From Rhizobacter sp. (GTDB taxonomy: Bacteria > Pseudomonadota > Gammaproteobacteria > Burkholderiales > Burkholderiaceae): a DNA stretch of 5,632 nucleotides. The position numbers and the translations under genes were made by a program. Below the pieces are notes generated by a model. The model ran no database searches. It had not been told where the DNA came from and saw only the letters and a list, made by a program, of their open reading frames with translations. This document shows, piece after piece, positions 1 to 5,632 of this stretch (position 1 is its first letter; each line of letters opens with the position of its first letter). The stretch lies in assembly GCA_014379885.1 (NCBI GenBank), contig JACMKW010000262.1, forward strand, positions 1 to 5,632, read 5' to 3'.

Positions 1-364
1 CCTGCGCGGGCGCGAGAGCTGGAGCCACCGCAACGGCTGCGGGCTGAGGCGCTGGCAAGGGAGGTGGCGTGACCACAGCAGGCGCGGGCTCCGGCACAGG
101 TGCACGCAGCACCGCCACAGGCGCTGACAAGGGCGCGGCGGTTTCAGGTGGCCGGCTGCCCATGAATTGCCAGCCCAGCACGGCAATGATCAGCAGCAAG
201 AGGCCGATCACCGCCCATACCAAAGGCTGAGGGCGCCTGCGCTCTCCGTCGTCGTCATCCGCGTCGGCCAGCGCCCCCGGGGCCGGCTTGGCATGCAGGT
301 TGGGCACGGCGCCACGCTCACGCTCGGAATCGGCTCGCCTGAGTGCATCGAGGATGTAAGACAT
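1..364 (-). CDS. gspB: General secretion pathway protein GspB, N-terminal part (runs off left edge)
   Basis: Only the first 121 residues are in the window; the gene continues beyond position 1. The product begins MSYILDALRRADSERERG, a recognisable GspB-type N-terminus: a short cytoplasmic segment with an ILDAL(R/K)(R/K)A(D/E)-like motif. A charged stretch follows (Asp-rich at about residues 34-41, then Arg-Arg-Arg), then one hydrophobic membrane segment at about residues 47-64. From about residue 70 on it is a Pro/Ala/Val-rich arm, as expected for a TonB-like periplasmic linker. Known role of the family: GspB (ExeB in Aeromonas) partners the ATPase GspA/ExeA in the inner membrane and helps assemble the outer-membrane secretin GspD of type II secretion. 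It lies 11 bases downstream of exeA on the same strand, so the two are almost certainly co-transcribed. The start at 362-364 is supported by the homology-like N-terminus and by an AAGGA site 7 bases upstream. The periplasmic C-terminal domain cannot be judged here. Confidence 0.85.
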   Translation of the reverse strand, partial: MSYILDALRRADSERERGAVPNLHAKPAPGALADADDDDGERRRPQPLVWAVIGLLLLIIAVLGWQFMGSRPPETAAPLSAPVAVLRAPVPEPAPAVVTPPPLPAPQPAAVAVAPALAPAQ

Positions 365-371
365 CGCCCTG

Positions 372-376
372 TCCTT
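372..376 (-). promoter_or_regulatory. Ribosome-binding site of gspB, overlapping the exeA stop codon
   Basis: On the minus strand the bases read TGAAGGACAGGGCGATG. AAGGA (372-376) lies 7 bases before the gspB ATG and shares a base with the exeA TGA stop (376-378). The sequence shows this directly. The arrangement is compatible with translational coupling of gspB to exeA, which is an inference. It also fixes the gspB start. Confidence 0.7.
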
Positions 377-2031
377 CAGTTGGAAGCCGTATCGGCCTGG
401 AGACGCGGCTCATCGACACCGGCGACACGGTTGAGCTGCATGACGGTCACAGGCCCCACCTTGCCATCGGGTCTGAGCCCTTGCGCGAGCTGAAAACTCG
501 TCACCTTGCTCTGCACTGCGGTGTCGAACTTCTGGCCGCCCACCGGTGAGGCTTCGCCGTGGGCCTTGGCGAGCTGCGCAACCACCCAGTCGACGGCCGG
601 GCCCGTCTGCCCGCTCTGGAGCCTGTTCTGATACCCGGAGGGCACACGCCAGAAGGTCGCGAACTCGCCTCGCCACTGCCGGGTCAGCGAAAGCAGGGGC
701 ACCGTCTGCGTGCTGCCGCCTGCACGCAAGCTGGCGCTCTGGCTCGTGAGGCCCACCAGCACCGCGTAGGCGGGCTTGCCGTCGTCGTCATAAAGTGTGA
801 GCACGCTGGGCCTCGCCAATTGCCGCATGAGCGCCAGGCCGCCATCGCTCTTGAAGCATTGCAACTGCTGCTGTTGGGCAGCTTGGCAAGGGTCGCCCGG
901 GCCCAGAGGGGCCTTCCACCAAGCTCCCAGCTCGCGCCAGGCATCGTTCTCATTGCGCAAACTGAGCTTCAACGCGGCAGCCGGGCTGGCGGTGAGTGCC
1001 GCTACGGCAGGCCGGCTGGCAGCCAACACCGTCACGCCTGCGGCCTCGGCGGCATCGGCCGCTGGCGTGACCACGGCAACTTGCCGGCGCGTGCCGCTTT
1101 CAGTGGCCCAGTTGATGACACCAAACAAGGCCAGGCCGACCAACACGCCGACCCCACAGGCCAGCGCCACCACACGCGTCATGCGGGGCGACGGCATGGC
1201 CACCACATCGTTCTCGCCAAACACCTCGACCGCTGCCTTGTCGACGGTGTCGCGGTCCACACGGTCTCGGCTGCTGGCATAGGCGCCCAGCAGCGCACGG
1301 TCGCACAGCAGGTTGATGCGGCGCGGCACACCGCGCGACAACTGGTGAATACGCTTGCGCGCTTCGCGCTCGAAAGGCACCACGCCGTTCAAGCCCGCCA
1401 CGCCCAGCCGGTGGCGGATGTACTGCATCGTCTCGGCCTGCGACAAGGCCTTCAGGTGGTAGCGCGCCGTGACACGCTGGGCCAGTTGCTCCAGCTCCGG
1501 CCGCGCCAGCATGTCGCGCAACTCGGGCTGGCCGATGAGGATGATCTGCAGCAGCTTGCGCTCGTTGGTCTCGAGATTGGTCAGCAAGCGCAACTGTTCC
1601 AGCACGTCGGACGACAGGTTTTGCGCCTCGTCGATGATGAGCACGTTGTTCTGCCCCACCGCGTGCGTCTTGAGCAGAAATTCGTTAATCGGGTCGAGGT
1701 ACTCCTTGACGGTCTCGCTGTGGTGCCGGTTCGGGTCGAGCGGGATGTGGAACTCGTCGCACACCGTCTTCAACAGCTCGACGACGGTTAGCTTGGGGTT
1801 GAAGATGTAGGCGACGTTGCAGCGCTTGGGAATCTGCTCAAGGAAACAACGGCACACCGTGGTCTTGCCGGCGCCGATCTCGCCGGTGAGCAGCACCACG
1901 CCGCCGCCGCCACGCACGCCGTAGAGCAAATGCGCCAACGCCTCGCGGTGCCGCTCGCTCATGTACAGGTAGCGAGGGTCGGGCGAGATCGAGAAGGGCT
2001 CTTGCTTCAGGCCGAAGAATTTCGCGTACAT
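376..2031 (-). CDS. exeA: ExeA/GspA-type AAA+ ATPase with peptidoglycan-binding C-terminus (type II secretion)
   Basis: A 551-residue protein starting MYAKFFGLKQEPFSISPDP, the typical opening of ExeA-family ATPases. The cytoplasmic AAA domain covers roughly residues 1-275: Walker A GEIGAGKT (50-57), Walker B VLIIDEAQ (130-137), a sensor-like IGQPEL (166-171), and a QLAQRV segment (182-187) carrying a candidate arginine finger. One membrane segment follows at about 285-306. After an Ala-rich linker (about 315-355) comes a periplasmic region: a domain at about 360-465 with Cys382 and Cys392 that resembles the C39-peptidase-like domain of this family, then a PG_binding_1-like domain at about 500-538 (FDTAV..KVTSFQ, PDGKVGPVT). 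In Aeromonas, ExeA binds peptidoglycan and with ExeB lets the ExeD secretin assemble; the same role is inferred here from the gspB gene immediately downstream. Related ATPases also occur at PEP-CTERM/exosortase loci, but the gspB neighbour favours type II secretion. The ATG at 2029-2031 fits the family N-terminus, although no strong ribosome-binding site precedes it. Confidence 0.9.
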   Translation of the reverse strand: MYAKFFGLKQEPFSISPDPRYLYMSERHREALAHLLYGVRGGGGVVLLTGEIGAGKTTVCRCFLEQIPKRCNVAYIFNPKLTVVELLKTVCDEFHIPLDPNRHHSETVKEYLDPINEFLLKTHAVGQNNVLIIDEAQNLSSDVLEQLRLLTNLETNERKLLQIILIGQPELRDMLARPELEQLAQRVTARYHLKALSQAETMQYIRHRLGVAGLNGVVPFEREARKRIHQLSRGVPRRINLLCDRALLGAYASSRDRVDRDTVDKAAVEVFGENDVVAMPSPRMTRVVALACGVGVLVGLALFGVINWATESGTRRQVAVVTPAADAAEAAGVTVLAASRPAVAALTASPAAALKLSLRNENDAWRELGAWWKAPLGPGDPCQAAQQQQLQCFKSDGGLALMRQLARPSVLTLYDDDGKPAYAVLVGLTSQSASLRAGGSTQTVPLLSLTRQWRGEFATFWRVPSGYQNRLQSGQTGPAVDWVVAQLAKAHGEASPVGGQKFDTAVQSKVTSFQLAQGLRPDGKVGPVTVMQLNRVAGVDEPRLQADTASN

Positions 2032-2111
2032 CGTGGGCGCGAGTCTATCCCCGCCCCGGCCCTCGCCGCTTCATCGCCGCTATGCTGGCCCGTCTTCACC
2101 GCGCCGACGAC
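2032..2111. promoter_or_regulatory. Divergent intergenic region between exeA and the MBL-fold gene
   Basis: This 80-base spacer separates two divergent start codons and so must hold, or lie close to, both promoters. On the plus strand TATGCT (2081-2086) resembles a -10 hexamer about 26 bases before the ATG at 2112. On the minus strand TAGACT (2042-2047) resembles a -10 hexamer only about 10 bases before the exeA ATG, which would give a nearly leaderless message. Neither has a convincing -35 partner at the usual distance, and I see no strong operator-like inverted repeat. No clear Shine-Dalgarno sequence precedes either start. The region is called from gene orientation; the individual hexamers are weak. 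Confidence 0.4.
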
Positions 2112-3161
2112 ATGAACCCCTACTACGACCCCGCCAAGCCCCACCACCGGCCCGACGGTTTCCAGAACAACCACACAGAGTTCACACCCAAGAGCCTGGC
2201 CGAGGTGCTGCGCTGGCGTTGGGATGCATCACGTCAGGGGCTGCCCAAGCTGCCGCAGACGCCGATCCCAAGGGTGGAAGCCGACCTGGCGTTTCTGCAT
2301 GCGAATGTGAAGGCCGCGGCAGGCATGCAGCCCGCGGTCACGTGGATCGGCCACGCCACGGTGATGGCGCAGCTGGCGGGGCTCACCCTGCTCACCGACC
2401 CCATCTTCTCGCTGCGCGCCTCGCCCACCACGCTGGTTGGCCCGCGGCGCCACCAGTCACCGGGCATGGCACTCGCCGAGCTGCCGCATGTGGATCTGGT
2501 ACTGGTGTCGCACAACCACTACGACCACCTCGACGGAGCGTCTGTCGATGCACTCAATCGCCAGCCTGGCGGACCGCCACTTTTCGTGGTGCCGCTCGGG
2601 CTCAAGCCCTGGCTGGCAGGCCGCGGCATCCGCCACGCCATCGAGCTCGACTGGTGGCAGGGGCACCGCATCAAGGCGCCCGGCGGCGAGGTGGAGGTGA
2701 TGCTGGTGCCGGCCCAGCACTGGTCAGCACGTGGCCTGAACGATCGCATGAGCACGCTGTGGGGCGGCTTCGCGGTGTTTTCGGATCACTGTCATTTGTT
2801 CTACGCGGGTGACACCGCCTACTCGCGCGACTTCAACGACATGCGCGAACGTTTTGCCGAGCGGCAGTCACCCAATCAGGGTGGCGGGTTTGACATCGCC
2901 CTGCTACCCATCGGCGCCTATGAGCCGCGCTGGTTCATGGCATCGCAGCATGTGAATGTGGAAGAGGCGGTGAAGATCCACCTCGACCTCGGCACCAAGC
3001 GTTCGCTGGGTGTGCACTGGGGCACTTTCTCGCTGACCGATGAACCGCTGGACGAGCCGCCGCGCGTGCTGGTTCAGGAGCGCAAGGCGTTTGGTTTGCG
3101 CGATGACGAATTCATCACGATCGCCATCGGCGAAACCCATCGGCTGCCGACTCGGGCTTAG
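2112..3161 (+). CDS. MBL-fold metallo-hydrolase, NAPE-PLD-like
   Basis: A 349-residue protein from the chosen start, with the metallo-beta-lactamase fold of the PF12706 / NAPE-PLD-like type. Motifs in order: WIGHATV (78-84), TDP (95-97), SHNHYDHLD (133-141, metal ligands His134, His136, Asp138 and His139), PAQHWS (200-205, His203), AGDTAY (232-237, bridging Asp234), IGAYEPRWFM (267-276), SQHVNVEEA (278-286) and GVHWGTF (300-306, His302). All seven ligands of a two-zinc site can be assigned, so it should be an active hydrolase. There is no signal peptide or membrane segment, so it is probably cytoplasmic or membrane-peripheral. In animals NAPE-PLD cleaves N-acyl-phosphatidylethanolamine; the bacterial substrate is unknown, and a phosphodiester or lipid substrate is inference only. 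I chose the ATG at 2112 because MNPYYDPAKPHHRPDGF is the typical family beginning. An in-frame ATG at 2082 would add ten residues that look unrelated. The gene stands alone on its strand, divergent from exeA and convergent with the thiolase gene. Confidence 0.88.
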   Translation: MNPYYDPAKPHHRPDGFQNNHTEFTPKSLAEVLRWRWDASRQGLPKLPQTPIPRVEADLAFLHANVKAAAGMQPAVTWIGHATVMAQLAGLTLLTDPIFSLRASPTTLVGPRRHQSPGMALAELPHVDLVLVSHNHYDHLDGASVDALNRQPGGPPLFVVPLGLKPWLAGRGIRHAIELDWWQGHRIKAPGGEVEVMLVPAQHWSARGLNDRMSTLWGGFAVFSDHCHLFYAGDTAYSRDFNDMRERFAERQSPNQGGGFDIALLPIGAYEPRWFMASQHVNVEEAVKIHLDLGTKRSLGVHWGTFSLTDEPLDEPPRVLVQERKAFGLRDDEFITIAIGETHRLPTRA

Positions 3162-3171
3162 TGCTTTCGGT
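3162..3171. other. 10-base gap between convergent stop codons
   Basis: Only ten bases separate the TAG of the MBL-fold gene from the stop of the thiolase gene on the opposite strand. I see no GC-rich hairpin followed by a T-run in or next to it, so no intrinsic terminator can be called for either gene. Transcripts probably overlap at their 3' ends or stop by another mechanism, which is inference. Confidence 0.5.
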
Positions 3172-4353
3172 TCAACGCAGGCGCTCAACGATCGTCACGT
3201 TGGCCAAACCACCGCCTTCGCACATCGTCTGCAGGCCGTAGCGCTTGCCACGCTGCATGAGCGCGTGCAGGAGTGTCGTCATCAGCTTCGTGCCTGAAGC
3301 GCCCAGTGGGTGCCCGAGCGCAATCGCACCGCCGTTGACGTTGAGGCGCGCAGGGTCGGCGCCCGTCACTTGCAGCCAGGCCAGCGGCACCGGGGCGAAG
3401 GCTTCGTTCACCTCGAACAGATCGATGTCGTCGACGCTCAGGCCGGTCTTGTGCAGCGCCCGCAGCGTGGCAGGAATAGGAGCCTCCAGCATGACCACCG
3501 GGTCGTGGCCCATCACCGTCATGTGGTGCACACGCGCCAGCGGCTGCACGCCCAGCGCCTTGAGCCCGCGTTCATTCACGACCATCACACCGCTCGCGCC
3601 ATCGCAGATCTGGCTGGCGGTGGCGGCGGTCACGCGGCCGCCGGGCTGGATGAGCTTCACGCTGCGAATGCTGTCCAGCGAAGCATCAAAGCGAATGCCT
3701 TCGTCGCTGCGGTGCAACTCGCCGGTTTCCGTGCCGTCTGGCAAACGTGCAGGCACCGCCACGATTTCAGCGTCGAATGCATGGGCCTGCACCGCCGCGA
3801 TGGCGCGCTGGTGGCTCTGGAATGCATAGGCGTCGAGCTGGTCTCTGGAGAGTTCGTATTTCTTCGCGATGGCCTCGGCACCAAAGAACTGGCTGAACTC
3901 CACGCCCGGGTAACGCGCCTGCATGTTCGGGCTCACGTAGTAGCCCAGGCCGTTCTTCTGCGGCAAGGTCATCGGCAAGCCCATGGGCACACGGCTCATG
4001 CTTTCCACGCCGGCGGCAATCACCATGTCCATGCTGCCCGACATCACGGCCTGCACTGCAAAGTGCAGAGCCTGTTGCGACGAGCCGCATTGACGGTCAA
4101 CCGAAGTACCCGGCACCGACTCGGGCAGGCTGGAAGCCAGCACCGCATTGCGCGCCACGTTGGCCGCTTGCTCGCCGGCCTGGCCTACGCAGCCCATGAT
4201 CACGTCGTCGATCATGGCCGGGTCGGCGCCGGTGCGGCGCACCAACTCGTCAAGCACCTGCGCCGCCAGGTCAGCCGGGTGCCAGCCCGAGAGCCGCCCT
4301 CCACGCCGCCCGCCAGCAGTGCGGGTGGCAGCAACGATGTAGGCCTCGGCCAT
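3172..4353 (-). CDS. Thiolase (acetyl-CoA C-acetyl/acyltransferase)
   Basis: A complete 393-residue thiolase, the usual length for the family. It would catalyse reversible condensation or thiolytic cleavage of 3-ketoacyl-CoA with CoA in the cytoplasm. The N-terminal AYIVAATRTAGGR is typical. The acyl-accepting Cys89 lies in VDRQCGSSQQA, NEAF with Asn316 is at 316-319, His348 is in GGAIALGHPLGASGT, and the proton-donating Cys378 is in TMCEGGG. These four fall at the same numbers as in the well-studied Zoogloea biosynthetic thiolase, so the catalytic set is intact. The covering loop reads SQFFGAE (154-160) instead of the His-Met-Gly of PhaA/AtoB-type acetoacetyl-CoA thiolases, and the Cys89 context (DRQCGSSQQ) also differs. 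I therefore favour a degradative or broader acyl-CoA thiolase over a PHB-type PhaA, though the exact substrate is not readable. A MurA-like gene ends 27 bases upstream on the same strand, so the two are likely co-transcribed. A GAGGAG site supports the ATG at 4351-4353. Confidence 0.92.
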   Translation of the reverse strand: MAEAYIVAATRTAGGRRGGRLSGWHPADLAAQVLDELVRRTGADPAMIDDVIMGCVGQAGEQAANVARNAVLASSLPESVPGTSVDRQCGSSQQALHFAVQAVMSGSMDMVIAAGVESMSRVPMGLPMTLPQKNGLGYYVSPNMQARYPGVEFSQFFGAEAIAKKYELSRDQLDAYAFQSHQRAIAAVQAHAFDAEIVAVPARLPDGTETGELHRSDEGIRFDASLDSIRSVKLIQPGGRVTAATASQICDGASGVMVVNERGLKALGVQPLARVHHMTVMGHDPVVMLEAPIPATLRALHKTGLSVDDIDLFEVNEAFAPVPLAWLQVTGADPARLNVNGGAIALGHPLGASGTKLMTTLLHALMQRGKRYGLQTMCEGGGLANVTIVERLR

Positions 4354-4359
4354 GGTGGG

Positions 4360-4365
4360 CTCCTC
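4360..4365 (-). promoter_or_regulatory. Ribosome-binding site of the thiolase gene
   Basis: On the minus strand GAGGAG lies 6 bases before the thiolase ATG (4351-4353), inside the 27-base gap after the MurA-like stop codon. It is a strong Shine-Dalgarno match and settles the thiolase start. Confidence 0.75.
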
Positions 4366-4380
4366 GCGTGGGTCGAATCA

Positions 4381-5632
4381 TCATTCTGACTCGATGTGGG
4401 CCCCGAGCGCGCGCAGGTTTTCCACGAATCGCGGGTGTGCTCGGCGGATGGGTGCGGCGTTCTTGATCACCGAACGCCCTTCGATGCTCGACGCGAGCAT
4501 CAGCAGTGCAATCGCCACGCGAATGATGTAAGGGCTTTCAACCTCCGCCGGCACCAGCGGCTTGCCACCAAAGGTGATGACACGATGCGGGTCAGACAGG
4601 AACGCATAAGCGCCGAACTTGGACAGCTCGGACGTCCAGCCCATGGCGCCGTCATAAACCTTGTTCCAGAACATCGCACTGCCTTCGGCTTGCACGCCCA
4701 GCGCAATGAAGATCGGCAACAAGTCGACCGGCAGGTAAGGCCAGGGAGCGGCCTCCACTTTCTGCAGCATGTTGGTGGTGAAGGGCTCCGTCACCTCCAG
4801 CCGCCCCTGCACACGCGCATGCGACCAGCCGTCGAGGTGGGTCACGTGCACGCCGAACTTGGCGAAACAGCGGTCGATCAACGGAAAGTGTTCTGGTGAC
4901 GAGTTGCGCACCACCACCTCGCCACCAGTGATGGCGCCCAGCGCGAGGAAGGTGACCACCTCGTGAAAATCTTCGGTGAACCGGAACTCGGCGCCACCGA
5001 GTTCGTCGACACCTTCGATGGTGAGTCGCGAGGTGCCGATGCCTTTGATGCGCACGCCCAGCTGTTGCATGAAGGCGCAGAACTCCTGCACGTGCGGCTC
5101 GCAGGCGGCGTTGGTCAGCGTCGAGGTGCCACTCGCCAGCGCGGCGCAGAGCACGAAGTTCTCGGTGGTGGTGACGGAGGCGTAGTCGAGCCAGTGGTCG
5201 GTGGCGCGCAAGCGGCCGTCGCTGCGCACGATCAAGGCGTCATCACTGCGCTGCACACGCCCACCGAAGCGTTGCAGCACCTCCACATGCGGGTCGATCT
5301 CACGCACGCCCAGGGTGCAGCCCTTCACATCGTTCTCGATGCGCGCCTCGCCAAATCGCGCCAGCAAAGGCGGCACCAGCATGATGGATGACCGCATCTC
5401 TTGCGGCAGGCGATGCTGGTTCACGTCGAACACCGTGTGCCGGTGGTGAATGCCCACGATGCCGCGCTCGAAATCGGCATGAACCTCGCTGCCGATCTGC
5501 TCGAACACTGCCAGGATCTTTCGCACATCGGTGATGTCGGGAACGCCACGCAAATGCACCGGCTGGCGCGTCAGCAAGGTGGCACACAGAACAGGCAGCA
5601 CGGCGTTCTTGTTGGCCGAAGGCACGATGCGC
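4381..5632 (-). CDS. MurA-family enolpyruvyltransferase (UDP-GlcNAc 1-carboxyvinyltransferase-like), N-terminus cut by right edge
   Basis: 416 residues are visible, ending at the TGA 4381-4383. By comparison with MurA (EPSP-synthase fold, PF00275) roughly 15 N-terminal residues lie beyond the right edge. MurA transfers enolpyruvate from PEP to UDP-N-acetylglucosamine, the first committed step of peptidoglycan synthesis in the cytoplasm. Residue numbers here count the GTG codon at 5623-5625 as 1. PSANKNAVLP matches the MurA Lys-Asn motif (K6, N7). MRSSIM (77-82) holds the conserved Arg78. KGCTLGVREIDPH (101-113) carries the PEP-binding Cys103, equivalent to E. coli Cys115, the fosfomycin target. 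PVDLLP (299-304) holds Asp301, equivalent to the proposed base Asp305. The last third diverges: the usual E-N-R-F segment is WNKVYDG (320-326), and the TDLR motif is replaced by ESPYIIR (363-369). The GTG is unlikely to be the true start, because the conserved motif begins right there and the frame stays open to the edge. It could be a second MurA or an enolpyruvyltransferase with another nucleotide-sugar acceptor. Confidence 0.85.
   Translation of the reverse strand, partial: RIVPSANKNAVLPVLCATLLTRQPVHLRGVPDITDVRKILAVFEQIGSEVHADFERGIVGIHHRHTVFDVNQHRLPQEMRSSIMLVPPLLARFGEARIENDVKGCTLGVREIDPHVEVLQRFGGRVQRSDDALIVRSDGRLRATDHWLDYASVTTTENFVLCAALASGTSTLTNAACEPHVQEFCAFMQQLGVRIKGIGTSRLTIEGVDELGGAEFRFTEDFHEVVTFLALGAITGGEVVVRNSSPEHFPLIDRCFAKFGVHVTHLDGWSHARVQGRLEVTEPFTTNMLQKVEAAPWPYLPVDLLPIFIALGVQAEGSAMFWNKVYDGAMGWTSELSKFGAYAFLSDPHRVITFGGKPLVPAEVESPYIIRVAIALLMLASSIEGRSVIKNAAPIRRAHPRFVENLRALGAHIESE

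Noticed and set aside
559..1791. Long open frame of 410 codons on the plus strand, opposite exeA
   Set aside because: Its translation is rich in Arg, His, Gln and Ala with no recognisable domain, and it lies fully antisense to a well-supported ATPase gene. This is the usual shadow frame of high-GC DNA.
2033..2812. Open frame of 259 codons on the plus strand in another frame of the MBL-fold gene
   Set aside because: Its composition is Arg/Pro/Ala-rich and low in complexity. The overlapping frame carries all the MBL motifs, so this one is a shadow.
3181..3200. Short imperfect inverted repeat (CAACG...CGTTG) near the end of the thiolase gene, considered as a terminator
   Set aside because: The stem is only about five pairs with an 8-base loop, lies inside coding sequence, and has no following T-run on either strand.
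4194..4217. Perfect inverted repeat CCATGATC...GATCATGG with 8-base arms and an 8-base loop
   Set aside because: It lies inside the thiolase gene and encodes the near-palindromic peptide MIDDVIMG, so codon choice explains it. There is no T-run and no intergenic position to suggest an operator or terminator.
3310..4389. Open frame of 359 codons on the plus strand, opposite the thiolase gene
   Set aside because: It is His/Arg/Ala-rich with no domain, no plausible start signal, and full overlap with a thiolase whose catalytic motifs are all intact.
5623..5625. GTG as the start codon of the MurA-like gene
   Set aside because: The conserved PSANKN motif begins immediately after it, the frame stays open to the window edge (codons for Arg and Ile precede it), and MurA proteins have about 15 more residues before this motif. 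The gene is better described as cut by the edge.

Overview
The window is high-GC, densely coding bacterial DNA. It holds five protein genes, two of them cut by the window edges, and almost no non-coding space. The GC-rich codon use, an ExeA-type ATPase followed directly by GspB, and the style of the MBL-fold and thiolase genes suggest a betaproteobacterium of the order Burkholderiales. This placement is inference from protein character; there is no rRNA or marker gene here. I see no mobile element, CRISPR array, tRNA, rRNA or long repeat, and no clear sign of horizontal transfer.

Layout. Positions 1-2031 (minus strand) carry a two-gene unit of the accessory type II secretion (T2SS) apparatus. 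First comes exeA/gspA (376-2031), an inner-membrane AAA+ ATPase with a periplasmic peptidoglycan-binding tail. Next is the start of gspB (1-364, running off the left edge), a small membrane protein with a Pro/Ala-rich periplasmic arm. The gspB ribosome-binding site overlaps the exeA stop codon. In other bacteria GspA and GspB act together to pass or anchor the GspD secretin through the peptidoglycan. An 80-base divergent spacer (2032-2111) follows. Positions 2112-3161 (plus strand) encode a metallo-beta-lactamase-fold hydrolase of the NAPE-PLD-like type with all metal ligands present.

The right half (3172-5632, minus strand) is a second two-gene unit. A MurA-family enolpyruvyltransferase, missing its N-terminal residues at the right edge, lies upstream of a thiolase with a complete catalytic set and a good ribosome-binding site; 27 bases separate the two genes. 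The thiolase and the MBL gene converge with only 10 bases between their stop codons.

Most of the window is ordinary core or accessory metabolism. The item most worth a second look is the MurA-like protein. It keeps the catalytic Cys and the active-site Lys-Asn pair but appears to have lost other conserved MurA residues near its C-terminus, and it sits with a thiolase, which is not the usual murA neighbourhood as I know it. It may be a paralogue with a different acceptor or a specialised role. I did not find a convincing, entirely new system.
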